64,000 nt of DNA from Dasypus novemcinctus (GCF_030445035.2 NC_080677.1:154443169-154507168), one strand, 5' to 3'; positions 42,461 to 55,552 are shown, counted from the first letter of the stretch. The notes: generated from the sequence alone by a model not told the origin. Numbers and translations are program-made.

Positions 42461-44315
42461 AATGTGAATTGCTCAGTCAATTCAAGACAATTCGTTGAGC
42501 AGCTTCTACGTGAAAAGAAGGGGTTTTTAGGAATGGTAAATATAAAAATGCTCTCACAATTAGATGAGAATTATTATAGTACAAAGTAAAAGCAGAGGCA
42601 GATTTACCGTGAAGTTAACGAAGCTGAAGCATCAATGCCCATCTCTTATATGGGCCCCCCTTACAACTCTCTGGGAGAGGCCCTATGCACAGCCTTGTGT
42701 GGTCAAATATTTTGATAAAATCTACAAAAGTCAGATTTTTTAAAAAAAATTACAATTCATTAAACTGCCTCTTTGTCCTCTGACTTTCTCCTGTGTGGAA
42801 TGACCAGGGACATTTTTGAGATCCACTTAAAATGAAGGTGTATTGAGGACACATTTATTTGAATCTATTGAAATATTTGTATATGTATTGGAACATTTAC
42901 TTCCAAGTAGAATTAAGTTATTGCCAGCCGTGCTGATGTGGAAGTGATTTCCAGAAACATCTTCTAGCCCATGTGCTTCCTTATTCTGGTTTCATGACGT
43001 GAGGGCATAGCCCAGAGGTCATGTCGTGACAGAACACACTCTGGGGAGCTCAGCATGGGAAGTATGTCCTCTAGGACACTCAGCCGTGAAATGCAGGGAG
43101 CAGAAGCTAGTCTGTGGAAAATTTTCATCAGAGGTACAAAACTATAAATAGAGGATTTGGTTCTTATCAATGCCTAGTCTAAAACAATTATCTGAAGTCA
43201 GGAATATTCTTAGTAACACAGCATAAATATACAACTGTACATGCACCATACATTTTTTTCTGTTGGTAATTACACAAAATAATAGAATGTATAGCTTTCT
43301 AGGGTACAATCCTGTAGTGGTACTACTAAAAGTAAGTACATTGGACTGTGAAATTGTATGCTTTATTCATCCCAGCTATCAATAACTTAAAAATTGTGCT
43401 CAACCATTGCACAAGAAAGACAGTTATTTTTCTATTTTCTCTATAAAAATTTTACAATTAAGTAATGGTGGCAGGAGATAGTTAATAAAAATATAACTTT
43501 TCTAGATTAGCCAATGTTGAATTTGTAAACTTTTAAAAGCTTCATTTTTGTGGTGATTTATTCTAAATAAATATTCACTTTCATATCTAGTTTTGTATTA
43601 ATAATTTTCTATTATTTTTCTTAAAGCAGTCCCACCAAATCGCTTAAGTTTCAGACCCTACTTAAATAACCTGGTCTACCGTGGTACAAAGTAATGAGAG
43701 TGCTGAGACACATAAGGAGCCTGAGGGAGCTTTGCTGAGGAAGAAATGATCAATGACAGAAATGAGCAGGGGAGAGTTTCCATGAAGCTGCGATAGACTG
43801 AAAGAATGCAAATTCAGAGATATAGCGAATGGCTCGCTAAGTGAAGCAGGGAGTTCTCCGTAACTGTGCTGTAATTTCTATACCTGGAGGCTCCCCTGAA
43901 GGACTCTCAGTTTGTTATTGACTCACCCCATCACTACATTCACATCCATTCTGACACCATACCTGAAAACCTCCCCTGCTGACGCTTTACGGCCGTGGGT
44001 TCAGGTGGCAAATCAGTGCCAACCTTGTGCTCAAGGAAAAGAATTTCCCAGGATGGATTCTAGGTAGGTGTTCAAATGGAGAGAAACAACAATTTTGTAA
44101 TTGAATCCAGGGCCTATTACATGCATTAGATCGAGACAGAAAATTTCTTTTCTGCTCTTCAATGATGGAATAACTAAATTAGTGAAAAGAAGTCAAAGAA
44201 AGCCCTATTTTCACTCCATGCTGGAGTCACCTTCAATACTGGGAAGGAAACAATCACAATACTCAGAAGCCAAGGGCAAGAAGAGTTTCTCCTATGGAGA
44301 AATGCTGGACATGGT
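42461..44315. other. Unassigned stretch
   Basis: No gene recognised. 42590-43680 begins AGGCAGATTTACCGTGAAG and contains ATGGGCCCCCCTTACAAC. It may be one old DNA-transposon-like repeat, but I cannot name it. Confidence 0.35.
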
Positions 44316-44660
44316 TCTACCTCTACCTCTACCTCCACCTCTCTACCTCTCTACCTCTACCTCCACCTGTCTAACTCTCAACCTCTACCTCTCTACCTCT
44401 CTACCTCTACCTCTCTACCTCTCTACCTCTACCTCTCGACCTCTCGACCTCTACCTCTCTACCTCTCTACCTCCACCTCTCTATCTCTACCTTTCTACTT
44501 CTCTACCTCTCTACCTCTACTTTTCTACCTCTCTACCTCTCTACTTCTACCTCAACCTCTCGACCTCTCGACCTCTACCTCTCCACCTCTCTACCTTCAC
44601 CTCTCTACCTCTACCTCTCTATCTCTACCTCCCTACCTCTACTTCCCACTACCGCTACCT
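44316..44660. repeat. CTCTAC-type minisatellite, about 345 bp
   Basis: It is built almost entirely of CTCTAC and CTCTCTAC units with variants (CTCCAC, CTCGAC, CTTCTAC). The plus strand has almost no G. The 198-codon frame over it (44101-44697) is an artefact: no rotation of these units makes a stop codon. The tract is followed by TA-rich sequence (ATATACATACACATATATG). Confidence 0.95.
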
Positions 44661-44789
44661 TATTATGTCCATACATATACCTAGGCCTCTACCATAATTA
44701 TATACATACACATATATGTAGATCTAAACCATCATTATATACCTATACCATTATATAGCTGTACCATTATAAACCTATATCATGACTTG

Positions 44790-44840
44790 TTAAGCGTGTG
44801 TGCGTGTGCATGTGTATGCGGGGGCATATGTGTGTGTGCA
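44790..44840. repeat. Imperfect (TG)n microsatellite
   Basis: GCGTGTGTGCGTGTGCATGT and ATATGTGTGTGTGC, interrupted by GGGGGCA. Confidence 0.8.
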
Positions 44841-45634
44841 AAGGAGAGAGTGAAAAAGCCAGGAGGGGCAGCAGCCTTGTTCTGCAGAGGGCAGAGGGTC
44901 CCTGAAGGGGAGGCCTGGCGCCCCGCCGAGGCTCTTCCTTCCCCATCTGGGGCCACTTATCCCTGCCCAGGCCCGATGACTCACCAGGCGGCTGAAGGAG
45001 CCCTCACCTGTGGCATGACTCAGCATCAGGGTGCTTCCTGTGAACCAAGCTGACCTGGACTGGGGCGAGATGGCATCAGATGGCATCAGGCATGCAGAGG
45101 GTCAGCCCCTGGGACCTGAGAAACAAGGCTGGACACGGGGGAGACAGCCAAGCTGGGGCCGGGGCCTGTCAGGAGCACTGGGGCCCCGACTCCTGGGGTT
45201 GGGAAGACGGGCTCCGTGATTCTGACCATGGCTTCCTTCTTGCCAGGGGCTGACGCTGCAGACCCTGCTGCAGCGCGGCCACCGCTGCTGCCCACGGAGC
45301 AGCCCTCCCCTCACCTCGTGCCTCAGATCAGCGGCCCGGCTTCCGCTCTGTGCTCATGACTCATCTCCTGCTCTCCCTGCCCCCGGTTCGCCAGGCCCCT
45401 CGGGATTGGCAGCTGAGCTCTGGCTTTCTGCTCCTGCTGAGGCTGTGTTACCTGCTGCCAGAATGTTCCCTGCCAGCTCTTCCCAGCCTGCAGGGGCTGC
45501 TGCATACACTCCTGCCAGGGCCCCCCTCCCTGTGCTCACCCAGCCTCCCTGGGGCATCCTCCTCTTGTAAGACTTCTGACAGGAACGCAGAAGGAACACC
45601 TACACTTAACCACTTGTCGGGTGTTCGACACTGC
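44841..45634. other. GC-rich unassigned stretch
   Basis: GC-rich but with fewer CpGs than 24.4 kb. An acceptor-like CCATGGCTTCCTTCTTGCCAG ends at about 45244-45245. An ATG in a fine Kozak context (GACCATGG, ATG at 45228) opens a 43-codon frame starting MASFLPGADAADPAA and ending in TGA at 45357-45359. A 107-codon frame is also open after the acceptor. Neither resembles a known protein. I list no gene. Confidence 0.35.
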
Positions 45635-45770
45635 GGTGGCACTGTCATAAATATGACAAATTGTAGATTATGCAATTTCATCCTTACGACTCTCCTCCGA
45701 GACAGGTGTGCTCATCTCTTTTATAGATACACAAGCAGAGACTCAGAGGCTGTGTCTTGGGTAGGTCATG
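45635..45770 (-). mobile_element. MIR, antisense
   Basis: AATTTCATCCTTACGACTCT, CTTTTATAGATACACAAGC and AGACTCAGAGGCTGTGTC follow the antisense MIR core. Confidence 0.65.
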
Positions 45771-45834
45771 TGGAAGGCTATCTTCACTCTGGTTTTGGTC
45801 CTCTTGATCCCACACTCCTTTCCTTGCCATTCTT

Positions 45835-45945
45835 CAGAACTGGGAAGAATAATATCTACAGAATTGCTTTGATGATTAAATTAAGCCCTCAATGTGAAAG
45901 TGCCTAGTACACAGTAGACACTGAACGAATAGAAATTTGGGCTTG
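45835..45945 (+). mobile_element. MIR 3' half, sense
   Basis: AGAATAATATCTACAGAATT, GATGATTAAATTAAGC, GAAAGTGCCTAGTACACAG and TAGACACTGAACGAATAG are MIR 3' sequence. Confidence 0.7.
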
Positions 45946-48900
45946 GTGTATGGCTAGTACAGCCCAGAAGCACCTCATAGGTGTGCAGTAAACGTTAGAA
46001 GGATGAACGAAGGCAGTCATTGGAGATACTTAAATTCCATCTGAACACCTGATCTGTTCTTGGCTGGATTTTTCCTCACCTGCAGCTGATCTCCTTAATT
46101 CATCCCTACCTGTCCCCCAGGACAGGTGAAGCACATACAGTGCTTCTCTGCGCTGTGTGTGCTTAGCCTGCAAGTCCCAGACTTTGCTAGCTTGCCTGTA
46201 CCTTTTATTTCCAAGGCACCATCCTGAAACTCTGGACCAAGGTGCCTGAATGAGAGAGAAGATGTTCAGTTCGAGAAGTGGTCCTGCAGACCCAGACTTG
46301 CTTAGCAGATGGAAGGGACTCTCAGCTGCACTGTGGTGAGATCCAGCTGAAGGCCACCTGCTGGCTCAGCACCTTTCCAAATCATTAAGCAATCTACTGA
46401 GAGCCTGGAGTTTGAAATCACAGGAAAAAACCTCTGGATAGAAGTACAAATAAGAATTCTATAGATGCTTGCCCCCTAGCCAACAGTTCCATTAAGGAAA
46501 TTTATTTTAATATTTTGGAAGCGTGAAGATTTTAGTTTGGTCATGAGCACATCCAGCCATTACTCAGTCCTTAGTCAGCAGAATCAAATAAACCTCGGAG
46601 GGGACCCAGGGCCCAGGGCTATCACAAGACCTGGGCTCAACAGTAGCTATGCCAGGAAGAGGCCACTTAGGACCCTGCTCCAACTATGTCCAGCACCTGT
46701 CAGGAGATCATAAAAATGGTCCCTGGTAATCAAGGTAAAGATCTTGAATGACTCTCCAAAATAAAAAATCTTGGAAAGGATAGAGAAGTCCACAGATAAA
46801 AAAGGCCCTAGAACAGGGAAGGATGTAGCAACCTAGCAATTCCCTGCTCCTAATCCTCCATTGCCAGAGCTGAGACCACTTAGTAACCACCCTAGCTATG
46901 TCCTGGCTCCATGATCAACTCCATTTCTGATCAATGAGGATGTGGGAAGCCTTTGGGTACCAGTTTAGGGGCTCAACATCATCATCTTTGCTCTAGTGCT
47001 CACCTTGCAACCTTTGGTCTGGCAAATGGATTCTTACCTTGTGCTTTTGGATCAGGCCTCACCTTGTGACTCAGAAGATCCAGACCTGCATCCTTACCTT
47101 ACTCCTGGACACCTGAATGCCTCCCTGCCTCCGCATTTGCAGGATTGGAAGTTTGCCTTGCATTCACAGGAACTTGCTAGAATCAGACTCCTCTATCATT
47201 TGTTAAGTGTACAGTAGTTTTCAGCTCACCCAGGGCTGCAATCCTCTAGGACAACTTGCTGTAATCCATTGGATCAGCCTGTTTTTGCAGCAGAAACCCA
47301 CCACAGCTCAGTCTGTTCTGATCGGATGTTTGACTGAGCCCTAATCATGAAAGAGTAGAGTTTGGTGGATTGCCTCTTCGTGGTAACATTTTTTTCTGCA
47401 CATAGAACCCTGGAGCATGGCAGAAGCTACTAAGGCAGCAAGACATCCAGAAGTCCTAGGGATATCATTGAGCATGAAAGAGATTACCACTTCTTTTAAA
47501 ATTAAAATTACTAATCATTCCAAGAAGCCTGCCTTCTAGTAACGTGGCCTCTCTTTCACATCAACCTTCCAAGACCTTGATAAGACGCCATATGCTTTCC
47601 TTTCAAGCTACTAGCTAATTAACTACTGTGAAGCACTAAAAATTTCCCTAAACAATAACTAACCAGAGTATGCCTTCCAAGAGTGAGATTTTGTTATTTC
47701 AATTCAGGCATTCTAAATTAAGCCCTGGAGAGCCATTTTACTGCTAATAAATAATCACTTGTTGTAACATTCATTTTGGCTGAGATAATAGGCAGCATCA
47801 AGATCTATTCATGTTATTTGTAACTAGGAAACAAGACCTAAGAATACTACTTGGTGTCTCTGTATTAAGGAAAAACAAGTATTAATTTTCATAGTGCCAT
47901 GTTTGGTTTAAATTATCTATTCTTAAATATAGGCATGCACGCATCTTCAGTATAATGAATTCATTTGTTACCCAGCCACATTTGAATTTTATCAAATTTC
48001 TCTCTCAAACAATTTTATATGATAGGACAGAGAAGAGCAATACAGTCCATGACTTATTAATTGATATATAATACATTGAAATTCAAACGAGAATGAGATT
48101 AAAAGAGACTATGGGTGAAATCTTTACATTTTTAAAAAAGAGCTTGAGTATAAACTTTAAAAATCACATATTGAAGGTTTAGAAAAGTCTTAGCTCTGAT
48201 TCTTGTGTTTCCTCCCTGCTGGACTACATTTCAGATTATATTGGTTTTTTATTGTTTCATTCTGACTCTTCTACATATTCCAATTTTTAACAAATATTAT
48301 CAACTCTTCAGGTGGAGAGTCAGTCTCTGATTTAAAGATTTGATCTGAGGTTTTAATTTGCAAGAAAAGATTGTTGAAACATTAATTACGTTTTCTTCCT
48401 GTGGTTATTTTAGAGCTTTTTTTTTTTTTTTTTTAAGTTATTTTCTCTAAAATAAATTTGGGTGGCAAAGGACTCGTGTAATAATTGGCTTCAGGAAAAT
48501 TTAAAGTCACTCCAAGGCTTTTGTTTCCAATTTTAGGATCAACCGCCTCTAACGCCATATAACTGAGTGGGAATTAATAAGAAGTGACTTGGCCATAAAC
48601 GATCAATAGCAAGAAAATAATTTAGTAAAATGATTTTCAATCCAAGCTTACAGTTTGCCTGACAATAGATCATCCAGTGAGATTCATAGTGGCTAAGGTA
48701 TAAATCTCTGAAAGAAACACTAAACCAACCACGTTCTAGAAATTGCCGTGTGGAATAAATTAGATATTGAGCTTGCTGAACTTGGTAAGAATGAAACCGG
48801 AAAAGCATTAATAAATGGAAAGTCACCCTAAAAGTTCTGAGCTCTCCTTTCAAACCAAGGTGGAGATTTTGGTTTCTAGAGCAGACCAGTCCTCCTACTG

Positions 48901-49289
48901 AGGCAGCCAGGACTCCGAGGACCAAGATCCCAGAGAAAAGGGGACTTCGCTGGGGAAAGGTCAACATTTGCCAGCACTTTTTCTCTGTAGGGCAGTAAAT
49001 GAGTCTTAAGCTGTACAGGGCAAAAAAGTATTGAAACTAAGCAGGAACAACTGAAGTAGAGTGACAGGCTTATGGTGCTTGGGAGACAAAAGTTGGATTT
49101 TGAATGAATCAAAAGGGGGCGTTTTAGTAAACACTCTGGCTTTCATTTGGGATTCTTGGAGGTTACACAAAACCTGGTGGCAAACCAAGCCTTATGAAAA
49201 TGATAACTCAGCTTTGAGTCAACTCAAATTCTGATTGGTTTGAACTGATCTGACCCCATTCAAGGTGCCTAAATAGGATACATCCTCTA
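45946..49289. other. Unassigned stretch, few recognised repeats
   Basis: No gene recognised. 46480-47440 may contain an old LTR or DNA element I cannot name. 47440-48420 is A/T-rich with no repeat seen apart from a T run at 48419-48434. A minus-strand frame of 142 codons lies at 48539-48967 and is discussed as a finding. Confidence 0.35.
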
Positions 49290-49718
49290 TGGAGAAAGAT
49301 AAGATCATGCAAAATCATAAAGTTTTACAATCACAATATACATCGTTTGAAATTTTTAAAAAGAACCTGGCCTACCGAAAAATAGGATCCATAGATGACT
49401 TAGATACTGGAGTTATCAGACATGTACTTAAAAATAACTGGAGTTAGTATGGTAAAAAATAAAAATAAAAATCAAGATGGAGAATTTTACTGTAATAGTA
49501 AATCTTAAAAAAAAATCATATGGAAATTTAAAAATTGAAAAATATTATAATGTAGATTAAGCTCTACATAGATTTATTTTATAATTAATTATAAATAAGT
49601 GAAGAGAAGACTAGGGAATCAAGCTAATTCAGCAGAAAACATACAGATATGATTTTTAAAAGAGTGCAAAATAGAGACCTATGTGGCTTGGTGAAAAGGT
49701 CCCTGCAGAATGGGAAGG

Positions 49719-50354
49719 TGTTTTAGTTTGTTAGAGGGCTGCTGATGCAAAGTATCAGAAATGGGTTGGCTTTTATAATGGGAAATTTATTTGGGTAAAA
49801 GCTTACCGTTCCAAGGCTGTGAAATGTCCAGAACAAGGCATCATCAGAGGTGCTTTCTCACCTAAGGCAGCTGCCATGTGGCAAAGTAAAATGACCACTG
49901 ACCTCTGCCAAGGTCTCTGCCTTCTGCTCCAGGCTCTCCTTCCTTCTGGAGCTCAGCTGCGGGCAACCAGGCAGAGGGCAAGTCTCTTTCCAGGCCTCCT
50001 CTCTCAGGCTCAACTGCTTCGTTTTCTTCTCAAGTTCAGCTGTGAGTTCTCAGGCATACGGCTCATCTCCCCTTGGCCTCAGCTCCTTGAGCCTCTTGGG
50101 ACTTCTATTTGGCTGCAGTCCTGTCTCTCACACGGCAAGAGCCATACAATATGGCAGCTCCCCTTTCCTGTATGTGTGTGTGTGTCTCTCTCTCTGTCTC
50201 CTTTTATATCAGACCCAGCAAGAGGGTGGAGACTCAACCTGAGTCACACCCCACTGACCTAGTCCAATCAAAAGGAACTCACACCCACAGGAATGGATTC
50301 ATTCAAAACCATACTCTTTCTCTTTTTGAGATTCACCAAATTCAAACTGTCACA
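49719..50354 (-). mobile_element. Solo LTR of an endogenous retrovirus (LTR copy 3)
   Basis: On the plus strand it starts TGTTTTAGTTTGTTAGAGGG and ends CAAACTGTCACA. The reverse complement of its left end (ATCAGCAGCCCTCTAACAAA) resembles the 3' end of the 16.2-kb LTR. Flanking pentamers GAAGG and GGAGG fit a TSD with one mismatch. It is homologous to 62737-63322. It contains a (TG)/(TC) run at 50172-50200. It splits L1 ORF1. No internal viral sequence was seen. Confidence 0.78.
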
Positions 50355-50634
50355 GGAGGAAAAAAATGAGGTGGAAGCAATATTTAAAGAGATGATGACC
50401 AAAATTTTTCCAAAACTGATTAAATAAATCAAATCACAAATTCAAGAAGTGCCGCAAGCTCTAAGCAAGAAAACACACATGTATGTACATGAACACACAC
50501 GGTACATCATAGTAAAACTGCAAAACCAAAGATAAGGAGGTCTTATAAGGAGTTGGAGTTAAAATGTTACTATCAAAGGATCAACAAAAAATCTGACTTC
50601 TCAACATAACTGATGAAAATCAGAAGGCAATGAG

Positions 50635-51033
50635 GGAAGCAGATTTGGCTCAATGGATAGCGCATCCGCCTACCACCTGGGAGGTCCAGGGTTCAAACTC
50701 AGGGCCTCCTGACCCATGTGATGAGCTGGCCCACATGCAGTGCTGATGCACACAAGGAGTGCCGTGCCATGCAAGGGTGTCCCCCATGTAGAGGAGCACC
50801 ATGTGCAAGGAGTGTGCCCTGTAAGGAGAGCCCCACGTGAAAAAAGTGCAGCCTGCCCAGGGGTGGTGCCGCACACACAAAGAGCTGATGCCGCAAGATG
50901 ATGCAACAAAAAGAGACACAGATTCCGGGTGCTGCTGACAAGAATACAAGCAGGCACAGAAGAACACGCAGTGAATGGACACAGAGAGCAAACAACTGGG
51001 GGGGAGGGGAATAAATAAAAAATAATAATAAAA
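50635..51033 (+). mobile_element. DAS-III-like SINE
   Basis: GGAAGCAGATTTGGCTCAAT head, B box in GGGTTCAAACTCAGG, the body with CCGTGCCATGCAAGGGTGTC, and the tail GGGGAGGGGAATAAATAAAA. Exact TSD AGAAGGCAATGAG at 50622-50634 and 51034-51046. It lies inside L1 ORF1 and is more diverged from the 28.4-kb copy, so probably older. Confidence 0.92.
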
Positions 51034-54000
51034 AGAAGGCAATGAGATGATAACTTTAAATGGCTGAGGGAATATTATAACTAATTTTGAATTCTATGCC
51101 CAGTGAGAATATGCTTCAAAAGTGAAGAAGATATTGCTATACTTATTGACAAACACACACTATGAAAATTCGTCTTTAGCTGATCAGCACAGAAAGAAAT
51201 ACCAAAGACAGGACAGTCATCCCAAATAGAAACACAGACATTTAGGAAGAAGTGAAGAGCATAAGAAAGAGAAAATACTGGATAAATCTAAATGATTACT
51301 GACTACCACCACCACTACTACTATCATGCGGGTTTAAGCTACAGCTAGAGTTAGAATGTGTGATAACAAAAATGCACAAGACAGAGTAGCAGTAAATAAA
51401 GGTAAGTGTTCTAAAGCCCTACTGTTATTTAAAAGGCAAAAACGTGCTAATGCATGATTCTGATAAAGCCAAGGGAAAAATATTGCAGTCTCTATGTTAA
51501 CCACTGAAAGACTAGCAAAAGAGTATTTAACAATGATAGGAGAGAAAATGAAACAAAGAATAAAAAACTTGATTAGTCCTAAAGAATACAAAGAGCAGAG
51601 AAAAGGGATCATAAAATATGAAGAACAAACATAAAACAGATTGTAAGAGCGTAAATATAAAACCAAAGATAGTAAAAACAAAACCTATATTTAGTATAAA
51701 TAGTTACTCTACTTAAAAGAGAGCCATTGTCAGGTGAATTAAGAAGGAAATATACACACATACATATATATGTATGTATGTATATATACTGTCTATAAGA
51801 GATACAACTTAGATATAAGTAACAAAGGGGGCTAAAAATAAATGGAGAGAAAAAGATGTGATGTAACCATGCAAACACTCACTGATAGTTTATGTATCTA
51901 TACAAATATCAGACAAGGTAGACTTTAAGGCAAGAAGCATTTTTTTGAGAAAAAGGAGGACCTTTTGTAATAATAAAAGGATCTTGCCAGCAGAATATGT
52001 AACAATTTTAAATGTGTAGGCACATAAGAAAATAGGTTAAAATTACATGAAACAAAAGCTGATTGAAGTAAAAAGTGGAAGAAACAAATCCACAATTACA
52101 GTGGGAAATTTTAACATACCTAAGTAACTAATAAAACAGGAATACATTAAAAAAGTAAAATTATAGGATTTTGAGATGAACACAATCGAATTAACATTGC
52201 ATCTAACAATTATAGAATATTCTTTTTTTCAGGTTACATGGAACACTTATCAAAATTGATCATTTGCTAGGCCTGAAAACAAGTCTCAATGAATTTCAAA
52301 GGATTGAAATAGTATTTCTGAATGGATTGAAATCTTGTTATCTTACCACAGTGGAATTAAGCTAGAAATAAAACAAACAAAAAATAATCACTAAATAATC
52401 CCCAACTATTTTAAAATTAAGCAACTCATTTCAAAATAAATCTTGGGTCAGAAAAGAAATCCCCAGGGAACTAAATGATATTTTGAACTGAATGAAAATA
52501 AAATATGACACATAACAATATATTGGGTACTACTAATGGCTATACTGAGAGAAATATTTATAGACATTGTATGCCTATATTAAAAAGAAGAAAGGCTAAA
52601 AGAGTGATCTCATTAGCCATGTCAAAAAATTTAGGGAAAAATCCATCAAATGAAATCCAAGGATGTAGAGAGAAGGGAATATTGAAATAAGAGCAGAAAT
52701 TAATGAAATAGAAGACATATGGACAAATATGAAGAAAACTCAATAAAGCTGAAAACTGGTTCTCTGAAAGACTCATAACTCTTTAAACACTGAGAAAGGG
52801 GAAAAAGAGGGCCCACACAATATTGGGAATCAGAGAAAGGAAGTCATTAGAGATCATACAGACATTTAAACGATAATAAGAGATATTGGGAATACATTTA
52901 GGCAATAAATTTGTAAATTAAGATGAAATGGACAAATCCCCAAGAAAACACAATTCATTACAGCTAGTGAAAGAAGAAATGAAATCTCTGAATAACTTTT
53001 TAAAAATTAAATCTATAATTGAAAATCTTTCCACTAAAAATTCTCTAGATCCAGATGACTTCACTACTGAACATTTCCATACCTTAAGGAAGATATAACA
53101 CCAATCTTAAAAAACAAAAAACAAACTTTTCCCCAAGAATAGAAAAGGAAGAAAATATTTCTAATTCATTTTTATGATGCCAGCATACTCTTGATATCAA
53201 AGCCTGGCAAAACATTATAAGAAAAGAAAGTTATAGACCAGTTTGTTTATGAACATAGATGCATGAACCTAAAAAAAATGGGCAAATTCAACCCAACAAT
53301 TTTTTTTTTAAAAGAACATGAAACAAAAAGTTGGATTTATCCAAGGGATGCAACGTTGCTTTAATATAAAAATCAATAAAATGTAATCTACCACATAAAG
53401 GAGAAAATAATATTATTATGTCAATAGATGCAGAAAAAACTTTTGATAAAATTCAAGCCCCAAAAGTGATTAAACAAAGAAGGAATAAAGAAGAGTAGAA
53501 ATAGAAGAGTAGCTCTTTAATTTGATAAACAACTGTCTACAAAAAAAGGTAGAGCAAGCATCATACTTTCGATTTATCTAAAGCTATCCTCCTTAAATCA
53601 GGAATGAGACAAAGATTCCTAATATCACCAATTTTATTTAACATTGTAACAGAGGTCTATGCCAGTTCAATAAGGCAATAAAAAAGAGCAGAATGATTAA
53701 AAAGTTGTAAATAAAGCTGTCATGCTCAGAAAATTCAAAATAATATACAAACTATTATCATTAATATTGAAGTTAGCAAGGATGTTAGATCAAGATTAAT
53801 ACAAAAATATTTTGTATTATATATTCTAACAAAGAATTACAAAACGAAAAATGTTTTAAACACACCATTTTTATAATAGCATCAAAATGATCAAATACAT
53901 AGGAGTACATCTGATTAAAAATGTGCAAGACTTCTAGGCATAAAATTTACAAAACATCCTTGAAATAAAGAATATCTAAACAAATGGAAATTTATACCAT

Positions 54001-55084
54001 GGTCCTAGATTGGAAGACTAATATCATTAAAATGTCAAGTTTCCACAAGTTGATCTATAGATTAAATGCAATTTCAATTAAAATCTCAGCAGATATTTTT
54101 CTTTGTGGAAATTGACAAGCCCTTTCTCAAATTTATGTGGAAATGTAATAGTCCAGAAATGACCAATGTAGTATTGATATAAAGCTAATTTGGAGAACTG
54201 GTACTACCATACATCAAGATTAATTATAAAGTTATAGAAATAAATCAGTATGCTATTTATACAAGGAGAGACAAATTGAGAAATACAACATAACAGAAAG
54301 TCCAGAAACAGACCACACATAGAAAAAAATAGTCATTTGATTTACAACAAAGGTGACATTTAAGTGCAATGAGGAAAGATGGTCTTTACAATTAGTCATG
54401 CTGTATCAATTGACTATCCATATTCAAAAAAGAGAAATTGTACTCAAAATCAATTTCAAGTAGATTGAATATCTAAATATGAAAGGCAAAACCAGTAAAC
54501 TTCTAGAATAAAACACAGAAGAAATATTTTCATGCTTTTGGGGTAAGTAAAGACTTTACAAAATGCACTAAACACAATAGAGGATTGATAAACAGAACTA
54601 CACAAAATCAAGATTCTTTTGATCTAATGACAGCATTAAGAGAGTGAAAACGCCAGCCAAGAAGTGGGAGCTGATTTTTATAATACAGATAACCCAGAAA
54701 GAACGCATAACTAAAATATGTAAAAAAAACTCTTACAAAGAAAGAGAGATAACAAATGGAAAAATGAGAAAAAAACTTAAATAGTTACTTCACAAAAGAA
54801 GACATCTAAGTGGCAAATAAACATGAAAAGGTGCTCACAACCATTAGTTAGATAAAGGCAAATTCAAATCATAAGATACCACCATGCATCCACCAGAATA
54901 GCTAACATTAAAAACCGTCAATACTAGGTTTTGGCAAGAATGCAGACCAATGGAAAATTTCACATTCTCCTGGTAGGCATGTAAATAGGTAAACAAGAAC
55001 AACAAAAAAACACTTGGCATATCAATTAAAGCTGAACACATTTGTACCCTGGGACCTAGCAATTTCACCTCTTGAAAAGATTAA

Positions 55085-55400
55085 AAAAATGGATGAATAC
55101 CTAGCAAGATTGATTAATAGGCAGTAGCCTTTATCAGAACAAAAAAGGAGACAACACTAAAGATATTTCAGAAATTAAAATTAGTATTTCAGTATAATGT
55201 GAAGAAGCTTATGCCAACAAATTCGAAGACTGAGACAGAATGGACAAATTTCTAGGAACAAAACTTGTGAAAACTCACATCAGAAAAAATAGAAAATCAG
55301 AGCAGTCCTATAAATAATAAAGATGTTGACTTTGTGATTGAAAACTTTCCCACAAGCAAAACTCTATGCCCATGTGACATCATTGGTGTATTCTAACAAA
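55085..55400 (+). mobile_element. Second L1 ORF2 fragment, sense
   Basis: TGAAGAAGCTTATGCCAACA, AATTCGAAGACTGAGACAGA, ATGGACAAATTTCTAGGAAC and CATGTGACATCATTGGTGTA are from the start of the L1 ORF2 RT region. That region already lies upstream in the previous element, so this is a separate insertion or a rearranged piece. Confidence 0.65.
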
Positions 55401-55552
55401 CTTTTATTGTTAATTTGAGCAATTGTTAATGTTGGAAAAGAGAACCCATTTGACCTTGCTTGATGTTTGCTTATCTTCCTTTAAAGTGAATGGCACTCTG
55501 ACCTTGGAACAGGAAAGAAAGAATTTGGCCCTAGAATAAAGAATAATGATAG

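Larger units (their letters stand above)
49290..55080 (+). mobile_element. Long sense L1M-type element, interrupted
   Basis: Recognisable from ORF1 5' part (49290-49718: CATAGATGACTTAGATACTG, ACATGTACTTAAAAATAACT), ORF1 middle and C-terminal part (50360-51310: AGCAATATTTAAAGAGATGA, TACATCATAGTAAAACTGCA, TGAATTCTATGCCCAGTGAG), and ORF2 (51900-54950: AATTGATCATTTGCTAGGCC, TGTCAATAGATGCAGAAAAA with ACTTTTGATAAAATTCA), to CTAGCAATTTCACCTCTTGA near 55070. All frames are broken. Two insertions interrupt it at 49719-50354 and 50635-51033. Confidence 0.75.

Noticed and set aside
44316..44660. CRISPR-like regular repeat array
   Set aside because: Units are 6-8 bp with no spacers, and the DNA is mammalian. 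It is a minisatellite.
44101..44697. 198-codon ORF rich in LYLSTS repeats
   Set aside because: It is translated simple-sequence CTCTAC repeat. No stop can arise from these units in any frame, and there is no gene structure.
45350..45907. 185-codon ORF
   Set aside because: The first part is in GC-rich DNA where long frames are expected. The second part runs through two MIR fragments, and no domain is recognised.
46480..47440. Possible LTR or DNA transposon
   Set aside because: The texture looks repeat-like, but I could find no terminal motifs, TSD or second copy in the window, so I did not name it.
50650..51042. 130-codon minus-strand ORF
   Set aside because: It coincides with the DAS-SINE at 50635-51033.
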